Part shown: piece after piece, positions 8,351 to 16,657 of the stretch
How positions within the stretch are numbered: position 1 is the stretch's first letter
How the letters are laid out: every line of letters starts with the position of its first letter
Assembly (NCBI GenBank): GCA_963784885.1
Contig: CAWATA010000005.1
Coordinates: 248,001-312,000, forward strand
Length of the DNA stretch: 64,000 nt
Direction: 5' to 3'
Source of the DNA: RHKX01 sp963784885
GTDB lineage: Bacteria > Actinomycetota > Thermoleophilia > Solirubrobacterales > 70-9
Position numbers and translations under genes: made by a program
Notes under the pieces: generated by a model
Seen by the model: the letters and a program-made list of their open reading frames with translations, nothing else
Databases searched by the model: none
Told to the model about the DNA's origin: nothing

Positions 8351-9612
8351 GCGGGCCGCGGCGCTCACTGCTCCTCGTCTCCTACTTCTATCCGCCCACC
8401 CGCGACACCGGCGCCCAGCGGCCCGCCGCGATGGCGAAATGGCTCGCCCGCCTCGGCTGGGACGTGACCGTGCTGACGACGCGGGCGTTCGGGGCGGGCG
8501 GCACCTCGCGGGACGGCGTGCGCGTTCTCCGGTCTCGCGACCTGCAGACGGTCAGGGCCAGGCTCTCCGGTCACGAGAGGGTCGACTCGCTGTTCGACTC
8601 CGACACCTACTCCGGCCGGCCTCACCCGCTGAGCAAGGTGATCGTTCCCGAGCCGCTCGCGGTCGCCTGGGCGCCGTTCGCCCGCCGCGTCGCCATCGGC
8701 GCCCACCGCGAGCGGCCGTTCGACTGCGTGCTGACGACCTCGCCGCCGGAGTCGGCTCACACGATCGGCCACGCCCTGCGCCGGCGCGGCGTGCCCTGGG
8801 TCGCGGACGTCCGCGACGCCTGGACGTTCGAGCCGCTGCGGCCGCCGTTTCCGACTCGGGCGCAGCGCCGCCTCGACGAGCGGCTCGAGCGGCTGCGGCT
8901 CGGTGCCGCCGACCGCGTCGTCTGCGTCAGCGAGCCCGCTGCCGCCGATCTCCGCGGCCGCGGGATCGCCGACCCGGCGGTGATCGCGAATGCCTGGGAC
9001 CCGGACGAGAACCCGGGGGCGGACGCGGAAGCGGTGGCGGCGGGTCTGCTCACAGCCGAGCGGACCTCGTTGCTCTACACCGGCCGCTTCGGGAGCTACG
9101 GCCGTGACCCTGGCCCGCTCGCCGAGGGGCTCGTCCGGCTGGCGCGGAGCTCGCCCGAGGTCGCGGGCGCCCTCGAGCTCGCGATCGCGGGTCCGCTGCA
9201 GCCCCACGAACGCGAGCTCTTCGAACGCCCCGACCTGCAACCGATCAAGGTCAGCCTGCTCGGCTCGCTGCCGCGCGAGACGTCCCTGTCGCTGCAGCGA
9301 CGGGCCGACGCCCTGCTGCTGCTCGCCCAGCCCGCGCGCTCGCAGCTCGTCAACTTCAAGCTCTTCGAGTATCTCGCCGCGGGGGTCCCGATCCTCGCCC
9401 TCGCCGCCGGCACCGAGGCGGGGAGGATCGCCGCCGATGCCGGCGTCGCGCCGATCGTCGCTGCCGACGACCCGGAGGCGATCGCGACCGCGCTCGCCGA
9501 GCTCGTCGGCGGCCGCCTCGCCGGGCCCGACCCCTCCGCCTCCGGCCGATACAGCTACCCGGCGGCCGCCGAGGCGATGGCGCGAGTGCTCGACGCGGCC
9601 ATGGAGGGCTGA
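8347..9612 (+). CDS. Glycosyltransferase family 4-like protein
   Basis: This is a 421-aa GT-B-type protein beginning at a GTG that overlaps the previous stop. It has RSLLLVSYFYPPTRDTGAQR at the N terminus, a middle segment WVADVRDAW typical of GT4-like N-terminal domains, and a donor half with YTGRFGSYGRDP and FKLFEYLAAGVPILALA. This architecture is common among exopolysaccharide glycosyltransferases. It follows another GT4 gene and precedes an acyltransferase by 3 bases, suggesting one operon that builds and decorates a glycan. Donor and acceptor cannot be read from sequence. Confidence 0.85.
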   Translation: MSGPRRSLLLVSYFYPPTRDTGAQRPAAMAKWLARLGWDVTVLTTRAFGAGGTSRDGVRVLRSRDLQTVRARLSGHERVDSLFDSDTYSGRPHPLSKVIVPEPLAVAWAPFARRVAIGAHRERPFDCVLTTSPPESAHTIGHALRRRGVPWVADVRDAWTFEPLRPPFPTRAQRRLDERLERLRLGAADRVVCVSEPAAADLRGRGIADPAVIANAWDPDENPGADAEAVAAGLLTAERTSLLYTGRFGSYGRDPGPLAEGLVRLARSSPEVAGALELAIAGPLQPHERELFERPDLQPIKVSLLGSLPRETSLSLQRRADALLLLAQPARSQLVNFKLFEYLAAGVPILALAAGTEAGRIAADAGVAPIVAADDPEAIATALAELVGGRLAGPDPSASGRYSYPAAAEAMARVLDAAMEG

Positions 9613-9615
9613 CCG

Positions 9616-10842
9616 GTGGCCGGCAGCCACACACCGCTCGCCGCGGCCGCACCCGACGCGGTCGCCCCTCCCCCGCACCATCCCCGCTTCCCCCTGCTGG
9701 ATGGAATGCGGGCGATCGCGGTCTTCGCCGTCGTCGTCCTCCACGTCGGGGTGTTCGGGCTCGTCGGCGACTCGATCGCCGGCAAGCTGGTTCTCCACCT
9801 GAACGTCGGGGTGACGATCTTCTTCCTGATCTCCGGCTTTCTGCTCTACCGCCCGTTCGTCGCCCACCGGAGCGGTGGAGCGGCCGCCCCGGCCGTAGGC
9901 GATTACGCGAAGCGCCGCCTGCTGCGGATCCTGCCCGCCTACTGGCTCGTTCTCGTCGTTCTGATCCTAGTCCCCGGCCTGACCGGCGTCCCCGGAGACG
10001 GCGCCCTGCAGCAGTTCGCGCTGCTCCACACGCTGCCGATCGGCGACGGTCCCGGTTGCGTCGAGGCGGTCGCCGACTGCGGGCTCGCGCAGACCTGGAG
10101 CCTCGTCGTCGAGTTCACCTTCTACGCGGTGCTGCCGCTGTACGCGCTCGGCGCGGCCGCCCTCGCACGTGGCCGCTCGACCGCCCGCTGGCTCGGCGCC
10201 GAGCTCGTCCTGCTGGCGGCGCTCTCGCTGGCGTCGGTGCTTCTCCACTTCGTCGTCCTCGACGGTGCCGGGCCGGCCAGCGTCGTCGGCGGCACCCTGC
10301 TCGGCTACTGGCTCTGGTTCGCCCTCGGGATGGCGATGGCGCTGGTCTCGGTCGCGATCGGCGACCGCCGGCCCCCGTTCGTCGCCGCCGTCGCCCATCG
10401 CCCGTCGGCGCTCTGGGCGGGCGCCGTCGTCGTCTACGTCGCCGCCGCGCTGACGCTCCCCGCGACCCCCTACCTCGTCGCCGCGAGCGATCAGCTCCTC
10501 GCCCACCTCGCCTTCGGCCTCGTCGCCCTGCTGCTGATGCTCCCGGCCGTCTTCGGCGACGCCGACGGCGGCGCCCCCCGCACGCTCCTCCGTAACCGGG
10601 CGGTCGCCTGGCTGGGGCTGATCTCCTATGGGATCTTTCTCTGGCACTACGTCGTCACGCTGAAGCTCGGCGTCCCCGGCGCGGGCTGGAGCTTCCTGCC
10701 GCTGCTGACCGCGACCGTCGCGATCACGGTGCCGGTCGCCGCGGTGAGCTACTACCTGCTCGAGCGCCCGCTGCTCCGGTTCAAGTACCGCCGGATCAGC
10801 CGAGCGGGGAGTGACGATCCCGACCCAGTGCCCGGGCGATAG
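9616..10842 (+). CDS. Acyltransferase-3 family integral membrane protein
   Basis: This 408-aa polytopic protein contains FPLLDGMRAIAVFAVVVLHV, the FLISGFLLYRPFV helix, YAKRRLLRILPAYW, QTWSLVVEFTFYAVLPLY and WLGLISYGIFLWHY, the standard acyltransferase-3 landmarks. It probably O-acylates a glycan made by the neighbouring transferases. It begins at GTG 9616, 3 bases after the GT4 gene. Its last 47 bases overlap the end of the convergent SGNH-hydrolase gene. This is notable because acyltransferase-3 and SGNH domains are often fused in one polypeptide (OafA-type). It is close in sequence to the frameshifted acyltransferase at 32643. Confidence 0.88.
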   Translation: MAGSHTPLAAAAPDAVAPPPHHPRFPLLDGMRAIAVFAVVVLHVGVFGLVGDSIAGKLVLHLNVGVTIFFLISGFLLYRPFVAHRSGGAAAPAVGDYAKRRLLRILPAYWLVLVVLILVPGLTGVPGDGALQQFALLHTLPIGDGPGCVEAVADCGLAQTWSLVVEFTFYAVLPLYALGAAALARGRSTARWLGAELVLLAALSLASVLLHFVVLDGAGPASVVGGTLLGYWLWFALGMAMALVSVAIGDRRPPFVAAVAHRPSALWAGAVVVYVAAALTLPATPYLVAASDQLLAHLAFGLVALLLMLPAVFGDADGGAPRTLLRNRAVAWLGLISYGIFLWHYVVTLKLGVPGAGWSFLPLLTATVAITVPVAAVSYYLLERPLLRFKYRRISRAGSDDPDPVPGR

Positions 10843-11431
10843 CAGCGGAAAGCACCTCGATCCGATCCCGATAGACCTCGGTCCTGAAGTGGATGTAGTC
10901 GGCATCCTCGCCGTGGGGGGCGGGATGGTCCTCGATGTAGGAGGCCCAGTCGACCAGTGCGATGCGATCGCGATGCGACGCGGCGAACCGCTCCAAAATG
11001 GCGTTCACCCTCAGGTGGAGGTTGCGGAAGTCCGCCCTCCAGGTGTTGACGAGGACGATCCTGCGGGTGCCGGTCCGCTCGAGCAGCAGATCGAGGTTCG
11101 CCGCCAGCGCCGGAGGGTCGAGGACGTCGTTGGTCGAGAGGTCGAAGACGACCACTTCGTGATCGGGCCGGAGGGCCATCTCCACGATCGCCAGACCCTC
11201 GGTCGATTCGCGTCCGAAGCGCGCCGACACGTCGCACCCGGGAAACGCCTGGTGAGCGCCGCAGAGGAGGATGTGCGAGTCGCCGACGATCAGGACGTTG
11301 CCGCCGCAGGTGACATGCGCCGCACGGAAGAGCAGGGAGTCCGGGGCCGCCGCGAACACCCATGCCGGCTCGGATGCGACGTCGTCACTGACGTCGCGCG
11401 ATTCCGTGATCCCTCTCAGACGTCCCAGCAA
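10796..11431 (-). CDS. SGNH/GDSL-type hydrolase, free-standing
   Basis: The 211-aa protein has block I GDSH in VLIVGDSHILL, a block III Asn in DLSTNDVLDP, and a terminal Asp/His pair (DADYIHFRTEVY). These are the catalytic features of SGNH esterases and acetyl transferases. Such domains usually follow acyltransferase-3 membrane domains, where they finish transfer to the glycan; here the gene is separate and tail to tail with such a protein. No clear signal peptide is seen, which is odd for an extracytoplasmic role. TTG 11431 is chosen because TAGCAT lies 7 bases upstream. Confidence 0.75.
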   Translation of the reverse strand: MLGRLRGITESRDVSDDVASEPAWVFAAAPDSLLFRAAHVTCGGNVLIVGDSHILLCGAHQAFPGCDVSARFGRESTEGLAIVEMALRPDHEVVVFDLSTNDVLDPPALAANLDLLLERTGTRRIVLVNTWRADFRNLHLRVNAILERFAASHRDRIALVDWASYIEDHPAPHGEDADYIHFRTEVYRDRIEVLSAAIARALGRDRHSPLG

Positions 11432-11438
11432 AGCGGTG

Positions 11439-11444
11439 ATGCTA
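11439..11444 (-). promoter_or_regulatory. -10-like hexamer upstream of the SGNH hydrolase
   Basis: TAGCAT on the minus strand ends 7 bases before the TTG at 11431. It is back to back with the plus-strand hexamer at 11478, giving a compact divergent promoter region. Confidence 0.4.
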
Positions 11445-11477
11445 CGGCACGACAGGCAAAGCGAATGGGCGCTGGAC

Positions 11478-11483
11478 TATTCT
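11478..11483 (+). promoter_or_regulatory. -10-like hexamer upstream of the mutase
   Basis: TATTCT ends 9 bases before GTG 11493, consistent with leaderless transcription and with that start rather than the longer open frame from 11271. Confidence 0.5.
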
Positions 11484-11492
11484 TCCGAACCC

Positions 11493-13127
11493 GTGAGCGA
11501 CGCCCCCGAGGACTCCGAACACCGCTTCATCGCCCCGATCGTCGGCCCCGGGGACGAGCGTCGCTTCACGGACTCGGGAATCGAGGTCGACAAGCTCTAC
11601 GGCGCCGAGGACGTCGCCCCCGACCTCGAGGAGCGCCTCGGCGAGCCCGGCTCGTTCCCGTTCACCCGCGGCATCCACGACGGCATGTACCGCGACCGGC
11701 TCTGGACCATGCGCCAGTACGCGGGGTTCTCCAGCCCCGAGGACACCAACGAGCGCTACCGCTACCTGATCGAACACGGCTCGACCGGCCTGTCGATGGC
11801 CTTCGACCTGCCGACTCAGCTCGGCCGTGACTCCGACGACCCGCTCTGCGACGGCGAGGTCGGCCGCACCGGCGTCCCGATCGACACGATCGAGGACATG
11901 CGGATCTGCTTCGACCAGATCCCGCTCGACCAGGTCTCGACGTCGATGACGATCAACGCGCCGGCCTCGGTGCTGCTGCTGCTCTACGAGCTCGTCGGCG
12001 AGGAACAGGGCGTCGCTTCGGAGCAGCTGCGCGGCACGGTCCAGAACGACGTGCTCAAGGAGTACATGGCGCGCGGCAACTACATCTACCCGCCTGAGCC
12101 GACGATGCGGCTGACGACCGACATCTTCGAGTACTGCCAGCGGAACGTCCCGAAGTGGAACACGATCTCGATCAGCGGCTACCACATCCGCGAGAAGGGC
12201 TGTTCGGCCGTCCAGGAGGTCGCGTTCACGCTCTCGAACGCGATCGCCTACGTCGAGGCGGCCCTCGACCGAGGCCTCGAGATCGACTCCTTCGCCCCGC
12301 GGCTCGCCTTCTTCTTCAACTGTCACAACAACGTCTTCCAGGAGGTCGCGAAGTTCCGCGCCGTCCGCCGGATGTGGGCGGAGATCGTCCGCGACCGGTT
12401 CGGATCGGAGAGCCCGCGGTCGCAGATGATCCGCTTCCACACCCAGACCGGGGGCGTGACCCTTCAGGCTCAGCAGCCGGAGGTGAACATCATCCGCGTC
12501 GCCCTGCAGGGTTTCGCAGCCGTCGCCGGCGGCACCCAGTCGCTGCACACCAACGGCTTCGACGAGGCACTCGCGCTGCCGACCGAGCGCTCGGCCCGGA
12601 TCGCTCTGCGGACCCAGCAGGTGATCGCCTACGAGTCGGGCGCGACCGAGACCGTGGACCCGTTCGCGGGCTCCTACTTCATCGAGTCGCTGACCGACGA
12701 GATCGAGCTGCGGGCGAAGGAGCTGATGACCCAGGTCGAAGACATGGGCGGGTCGGTCGAGTCGCTCGACTTCATGCAGCGCGAGATCGAGGAATCGGCG
12801 GCCAGCTACCACGAGCGCTACAAGAACGGCCAGGACGTCATCGTCGGCGTCAACAAGTTCGTCACCGACACGATCGACGACGTCGACATCCTCAAGGTCG
12901 ACCCCGAAGCCGAGAAGCGCCAGGTCGCCAGGCTCAAGAAGCACAAGGAGTCGCGCGATCAGGCTGCCGTCGACGCCCGCCTCGCCGACCTGACCGCGGC
13001 CGCGGAGGGCGATGTCAACCTGCTGCCGCCGATGAAGGAGGCGCTTCGCGCCGGCGCCTCGATCGGCGAGGTGTCGGGGGCGCTCCGAGACGTCTTCGGC
13101 GAGTACAAGGGCGGGGCCTTCTTCTAG
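11493..13127 (+). CDS. Methylmalonyl-CoA mutase-type large (catalytic) subunit
   Basis: The 544-aa protein matches the substrate-binding TIM-barrel part of acyl-CoA mutases: FPFTRGIHDGMYRDRLWTMR, RQYAGF, STGLSMAFDLPTQLG, VSTSMTINAPA, and TGGVTLQAQQPEVNIIRV followed by GGTQSLHTNGFDEALALPTE. The RQYAGF stretch keeps the Tyr typical of methylmalonyl-type mutases rather than Phe of isobutyryl types. It has no C-terminal B12-binding domain, so it needs a separate small cobalamin subunit, which is not in the window. It would interconvert methylmalonyl-CoA and succinyl-CoA, functionally linked to the acyl-CoA carboxylase beta gene at 33956. Ethylmalonyl- or hydroxyisobutyryl-type specificity is not excluded. 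Confidence 0.85.
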   Translation: MSDAPEDSEHRFIAPIVGPGDERRFTDSGIEVDKLYGAEDVAPDLEERLGEPGSFPFTRGIHDGMYRDRLWTMRQYAGFSSPEDTNERYRYLIEHGSTGLSMAFDLPTQLGRDSDDPLCDGEVGRTGVPIDTIEDMRICFDQIPLDQVSTSMTINAPASVLLLLYELVGEEQGVASEQLRGTVQNDVLKEYMARGNYIYPPEPTMRLTTDIFEYCQRNVPKWNTISISGYHIREKGCSAVQEVAFTLSNAIAYVEAALDRGLEIDSFAPRLAFFFNCHNNVFQEVAKFRAVRRMWAEIVRDRFGSESPRSQMIRFHTQTGGVTLQAQQPEVNIIRVALQGFAAVAGGTQSLHTNGFDEALALPTERSARIALRTQQVIAYESGATETVDPFAGSYFIESLTDEIELRAKELMTQVEDMGGSVESLDFMQREIEESAASYHERYKNGQDVIVGVNKFVTDTIDDVDILKVDPEAEKRQVARLKKHKESRDQAAVDARLADLTAAAEGDVNLLPPMKEALRAGASIGEVSGALRDVFGEYKGGAFF

Positions 13128-13142
13128 GCCCGCGATCGCTGG

Positions 13143-14795
13143 ATGCTGATCACCGAGCAACTCGCCTGGGCGCACCTGCCCAAGGCCGCGGGCGCGGCGA
13201 CGCAACGGATGTTCGAGGCGGTCCCCGGGCTGGTCGAGTGGGCCGACTCGCAGGATTCGAACGCCAAGCACGACCCGTTCTGGCGCCACGAGGACGCCGT
13301 CCGGGGAAAGCTGCTGGTGATGAACATCAGGCGACTGCCGTCCTGGGCGCTCAGCATCGCCCACCACAGGGCCGTCGCCGGGGTCTGGCCCGACTACGAG
13401 CCGCTGCCGATGCCCACCGTCGAGCAGATGGTCGAGAACCGGCTGCCCGACGACACCCTCCGGTACATGACCGACGGCGCTCGCTTCCCGGTCGACCGCT
13501 GGCTGCGGCAGGAGAGCCTCGCCGACGACGTGGTCGCGTTGCTCGAGGAGGTGGGCGACCTCAGCGATGAGGGTCGGGCCGGGATCGCCGCCGTCCCCTA
13601 CAAGGCGAAGGGCTACGACCACGACGTCACGGCGACGTTCACCGTCGCCCAGATCCGGCGGATGTACACGCTCAATCCGGCCTGGGCGGAGATCGAGCGG
13701 CGCGTCTACGGCGACGTCCACGAGCTCGGCCGCCCCGGCGCGGTCGAGCCACCACCACCGCGCTCGCGGCCGCGCCGTGCCGCCGAGCGCGTCCGCTCGC
13801 GCGTGCTCGACTCGACCAAGGCCAGGCTGCGTGAGCGCTACGGGGGCGACGGAGCGGGGGCTCAGGACGCCGCCTACGCCGCCGACGAGATCGATGTCGA
13901 CAGCTGGCTGACCAGCCTCTACGGTCGCGAGCTCGAGCCGATCGATCGCGAGCTCGCTCAGGTCGGGCCCAGCCTCGACAACTACGCCCTGTTCCGCGAC
14001 CTCGACGACGACGTCTGGGCGCTCCTGCTCAGCCGCCGCTACTCGACCTACAAGAGCATCCTGGAAACCCTGCCTCACGTGCCCGAGCCGGCCCTGCAGG
14101 TCAGCTGGAACGGCGCCCATGGGCTGAAGCTGCTGAGCCAGACGAAGGCCTTCTACCGGCATGCCAAGGCGATGCACGAGCGGCACGGCAGCGGCGTCGA
14201 GCTCGCCGGCACGCGGATCCTCGACTTCGGTTGCGGGTGGGGCCGGATCACGCGCTTCTTCTGCCGCGACGTCGATCCCGGCGGACTGCACGGCTGCGAC
14301 CCGGTCGAGGAGATCCTCGAGGTCTGCCGGAGCAGCCGGCTTCCCGCGGTCCTGCACCGGACGGATTTCGTGCCCGAGTCGCTGCCCGAGGGCGATTTCG
14401 ACCTCGCCTACTCGTTCTCGGTCTTCACCCACATCTCCGAGCCGGCGGCGGTCGCCTGCCTCGCGGCTCTGCACGGCGCCCTGAAGCCGGGCGGGTTGCT
14501 GATACTGACGATCCGACCCCCCTCCTACCTCGATCTCGACGCGAAGATGCACGGCGCCCGCGACGCTCTCGACCCCGATCCGCTCACCGCCCTGAAGGAG
14601 CCGCGCTACGTGTTCGTTCCCCACGGCGCCGACCCGGACCACCCTCAGTACGAGGGTGGCGAGATGACCTACGGCGAGGCCGTGATCAGCCTGCCGTGGA
14701 TCCGCGAGCACCTCGGTGACCGATTCGAGCTCGTCGACGTCAAGACCCCAATCGAGGACATCTACCAGGTCGCGGTCACGTTGCGGAAGCGCTGA
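13143..14795 (+). CDS. Sulfotransferase-like / SAM-methyltransferase fusion protein
   Basis: This 550-aa protein joins two domains. Residues 1 to about 200 look like a Sulfotransfer_2-type domain: HLPKAAGAATQRMF at 11-24 fits the PAPS 5'-phosphosulfate loop, and RRLPSWALSIAHHRA fits the 3'-phosphate site. A Pro/Arg-rich linker (about 200-260) follows. The C-terminal half is a class I methyltransferase with ILDFGCGWGRITRFF near residue 360 and FSVFTHISEPAAVACL. It could sulfate and methylate the same glycan. It starts 15 bases after the mutase and is followed by a second sulfotransferase one base later. The pairing of activities in one chain is unusual; the N-terminal assignment is by motif only. 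Confidence 0.72.
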   Translation: MLITEQLAWAHLPKAAGAATQRMFEAVPGLVEWADSQDSNAKHDPFWRHEDAVRGKLLVMNIRRLPSWALSIAHHRAVAGVWPDYEPLPMPTVEQMVENRLPDDTLRYMTDGARFPVDRWLRQESLADDVVALLEEVGDLSDEGRAGIAAVPYKAKGYDHDVTATFTVAQIRRMYTLNPAWAEIERRVYGDVHELGRPGAVEPPPPRSRPRRAAERVRSRVLDSTKARLRERYGGDGAGAQDAAYAADEIDVDSWLTSLYGRELEPIDRELAQVGPSLDNYALFRDLDDDVWALLLSRRYSTYKSILETLPHVPEPALQVSWNGAHGLKLLSQTKAFYRHAKAMHERHGSGVELAGTRILDFGCGWGRITRFFCRDVDPGGLHGCDPVEEILEVCRSSRLPAVLHRTDFVPESLPEGDFDLAYSFSVFTHISEPAAVACLAALHGALKPGGLLILTIRPPSYLDLDAKMHGARDALDPDPLTALKEPRYVFVPHGADPDHPQYEGGEMTYGEAVISLPWIREHLGDRFELVDVKTPIEDIYQVAVTLRKR

Positions 14796-14796
14796 G

Positions 14797-15786
14797 ATGG
14801 CGCCCCGCCGGCTGCGAGCGCGACTCGGCGGCGACCGGCTCGGCGACCTCGAGTCGCGCCTGACCTGGATCTGGGGCTCGCCGCGGTCGGGGAGCAGCTG
14901 GCTGCTGCAGCTGCTCGCCGACCCGCTCGAGCCCGACCTGAACGCGCCGCTCGGCTTCCGCCCGCCGCCGCCCGGCGCCGGCTCCGCTCACGTCGTTCCG
15001 ATCGACGAACTCCTCTTCGCCAGCCACCTCGTCCCCTGGGACGGCAACCCGGTCGACGTCTACGGCGAGTGGTGGCCGGGCAGCATCAACGGCTTCAGCG
15101 GCGGGCGCCCGAGCTACTTCCTCTCCGACGCCTACCGGGACACCTGGGAGCCGGAGATGCGCAGGCTGCTGCTGGTCCGGATCGACGCGGCCGTCGAGCG
15201 CGCCCGCTCGGGGACCGAGGCGCTCGTGCGACGGCCCGAGGTGGTCGTCAAGGAGACGCCGAGCGGGCACGGCGCCGACCGGGTGATGGACCTGCTGCCC
15301 CGGGCACGGGCGCTCCTGCTGGTCCGAGATCCGCGCGATGTCGTCGACTCGCTCCTGCACGCGTTCAAGCCCGGGGGGTTCATGGCGGTCCAGTACGCGC
15401 AGAGCTTCGAGACGGCGGACGAGCGCGCTGCGGGTGCCGAGTGGGCCGCGAAGCTCTGGGCGATGTCGGCCGACGTCGGGCGCGCGGCGATCGAGCGGCA
15501 CGACCCGGCGCTCGCCCGCACCCTCCGCTACGAGGACCTGCTCGCCGACACCGCGACCGAACTGATGGGGCTGTTCGCGTGGCTCGGCATTTCCCGCGAC
15601 CGAACCGAGGCGGAGGCGATCGCCGCGCGCCACGCATTCGCGAACCTCGGAGCCGAGAGCGGCGACCTGCGCCGCAATCGCTCGGCCCGCCCGGGGCGGT
15701 GGCGGGAGAGCCTCAGCGATCGCGAGACGGAGATCGTCGACCGGATTGCGGGCGAACGGCTCCAGCGCTGGGGCTACGGAGCCTGA
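14797..15786 (+). CDS. Sulfotransferase family protein
   Basis: The 329-aa cytosolic protein has a clear PAPS-binding P-loop-like motif GSPRSGSSW at 27-35 and a 3'-phosphate-binding LLVRDPRDVVDSLLHAF segment. Later it has LRYEDLLADTATELMGLFAWLG, typical of bacterial carbohydrate or lipid sulfotransferases. It would transfer sulfate from PAPS to a hydroxyl, releasing pAp. PAPS could come from ATP sulfurylase and APS kinase at 41889-43567. The ATG follows the fusion gene's stop by one base, so translation is probably coupled. The likely acceptor is the surface glycan of this region. Confidence 0.85.
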   Translation: MAPRRLRARLGGDRLGDLESRLTWIWGSPRSGSSWLLQLLADPLEPDLNAPLGFRPPPPGAGSAHVVPIDELLFASHLVPWDGNPVDVYGEWWPGSINGFSGGRPSYFLSDAYRDTWEPEMRRLLLVRIDAAVERARSGTEALVRRPEVVVKETPSGHGADRVMDLLPRARALLLVRDPRDVVDSLLHAFKPGGFMAVQYAQSFETADERAAGAEWAAKLWAMSADVGRAAIERHDPALARTLRYEDLLADTATELMGLFAWLGISRDRTEAEAIAARHAFANLGAESGDLRRNRSARPGRWRESLSDRETEIVDRIAGERLQRWGYGA

Positions 15787-15799
15787 AGCCGCCGCGCCG

Positions 15800-16657
15800 C
15801 TAGAGCTCCTCGGCAATCCGCGGCGCCTCACGGTTGAAGAACCAGACCGACCAGATGCAGACGCCGATGAAGATCGCTGCCGCCGGGACCAGATGCCACC
15901 AGCCGTCGGCGAGCTCGACCACGCCCGGCACGTTCGGATCGATGATCCACTTGTGCGCCTGGGTGAACAGGATCACCAGCGGATTCATCAGCATGATGTC
16001 GCGGACGATCCCGGTGGCGAAGGTGATCGGGATCAGCACCGCGCTGCCGTAGAACAACGCCATCGTCGCCACTGACCAGATGATCGAGACGTCGCGGCGC
16101 CGGACGTAGAGGGCCGAGAGGAGCGTCGAGACCGAAGCGGTGAGGATGATCATCAGCGGCAGCAGGACCAGCGGAAAGAGCAGCCAGGTCCACATCGGAT
16201 CGACGCCGAACACCAGCATGAACACGATGACCGCGATCATGTTCATGCCGAGGTTGAAGAGCCCGGTCAACACGATCGAGAGTGGGATCACCAGTCGCGG
16301 GAACTGGGTCTTGCGAACGATGCCCTCCTTCGCCGCGACGGAGGTGGTGGCGATGTTCGTGCTCTCCTGGAAGAACCCGAAGAAGACGATGTTGAAGAGC
16401 AGGAACATCGGATAGTTCGGAATGCCGGATCCGACCCGGAGAATCCTCGTGAAGACGACGAGCAGGACGCCGAACAGGAGCAGCGGCCGCAGCAGCGACC
16501 AGGCATAGCCCAGGGCCGTGCCGAAGAACGCCTTGCGAAAGTCCGTCGTCGCCGTCAGCAGGAGCAGGTCGATGAAGCGCCGGCGCCCACCGCCGACGGC
16601 TCGCGGGCCGCGTACCTCCTTCAGCACCGGCGCCGTGCCGGCAGCGCCACCGTTCAC
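15800..16657 (-). CDS. ABC-2-type polysaccharide export permease (Wzm/TagG-like)
   Basis: This 285-aa inner-membrane protein has about six hydrophobic segments, including TALGYAWSLLRPLLLFGVLLVVF, MFLLFNIVFFGFFQ and LLFPLVLLPLMIILTASVSTLLSAL. The arrangement is that of Wzm/TagG permeases, with a cytoplasmic N-terminal helix (TATTDFRKAFFGTALGYAWS) before the first membrane span. With the ATPase encoded just upstream it would export a finished lipid-linked glycan. The GTG at 16657 overlaps the ATPase stop (GTGA). It is the last gene of a four-gene minus-strand operon and runs tail to tail with the sulfotransferase. Confidence 0.9.
   Translation of the reverse strand: MNGGAAGTAPVLKEVRGPRAVGGGRRRFIDLLLLTATTDFRKAFFGTALGYAWSLLRPLLLFGVLLVVFTRILRVGSGIPNYPMFLLFNIVFFGFFQESTNIATTSVAAKEGIVRKTQFPRLVIPLSIVLTGLFNLGMNMIAVIVFMLVFGVDPMWTWLLFPLVLLPLMIILTASVSTLLSALYVRRRDVSIIWSVATMALFYGSAVLIPITFATGIVRDIMLMNPLVILFTQAHKWIIDPNVPGVVELADGWWHLVPAAAIFIGVCIWSVWFFNREAPRIAEEL

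Noticed and set aside
11442..14711. A 1089-codon open frame on the minus strand opposite the mutase and the sulfotransferase-methyltransferase fusion
   Set aside because: It is an antisense shadow of GC-rich coding DNA: rich in Asp/Arg/Val/Leu, no domain pattern, while the plus strand encodes clear protein families.
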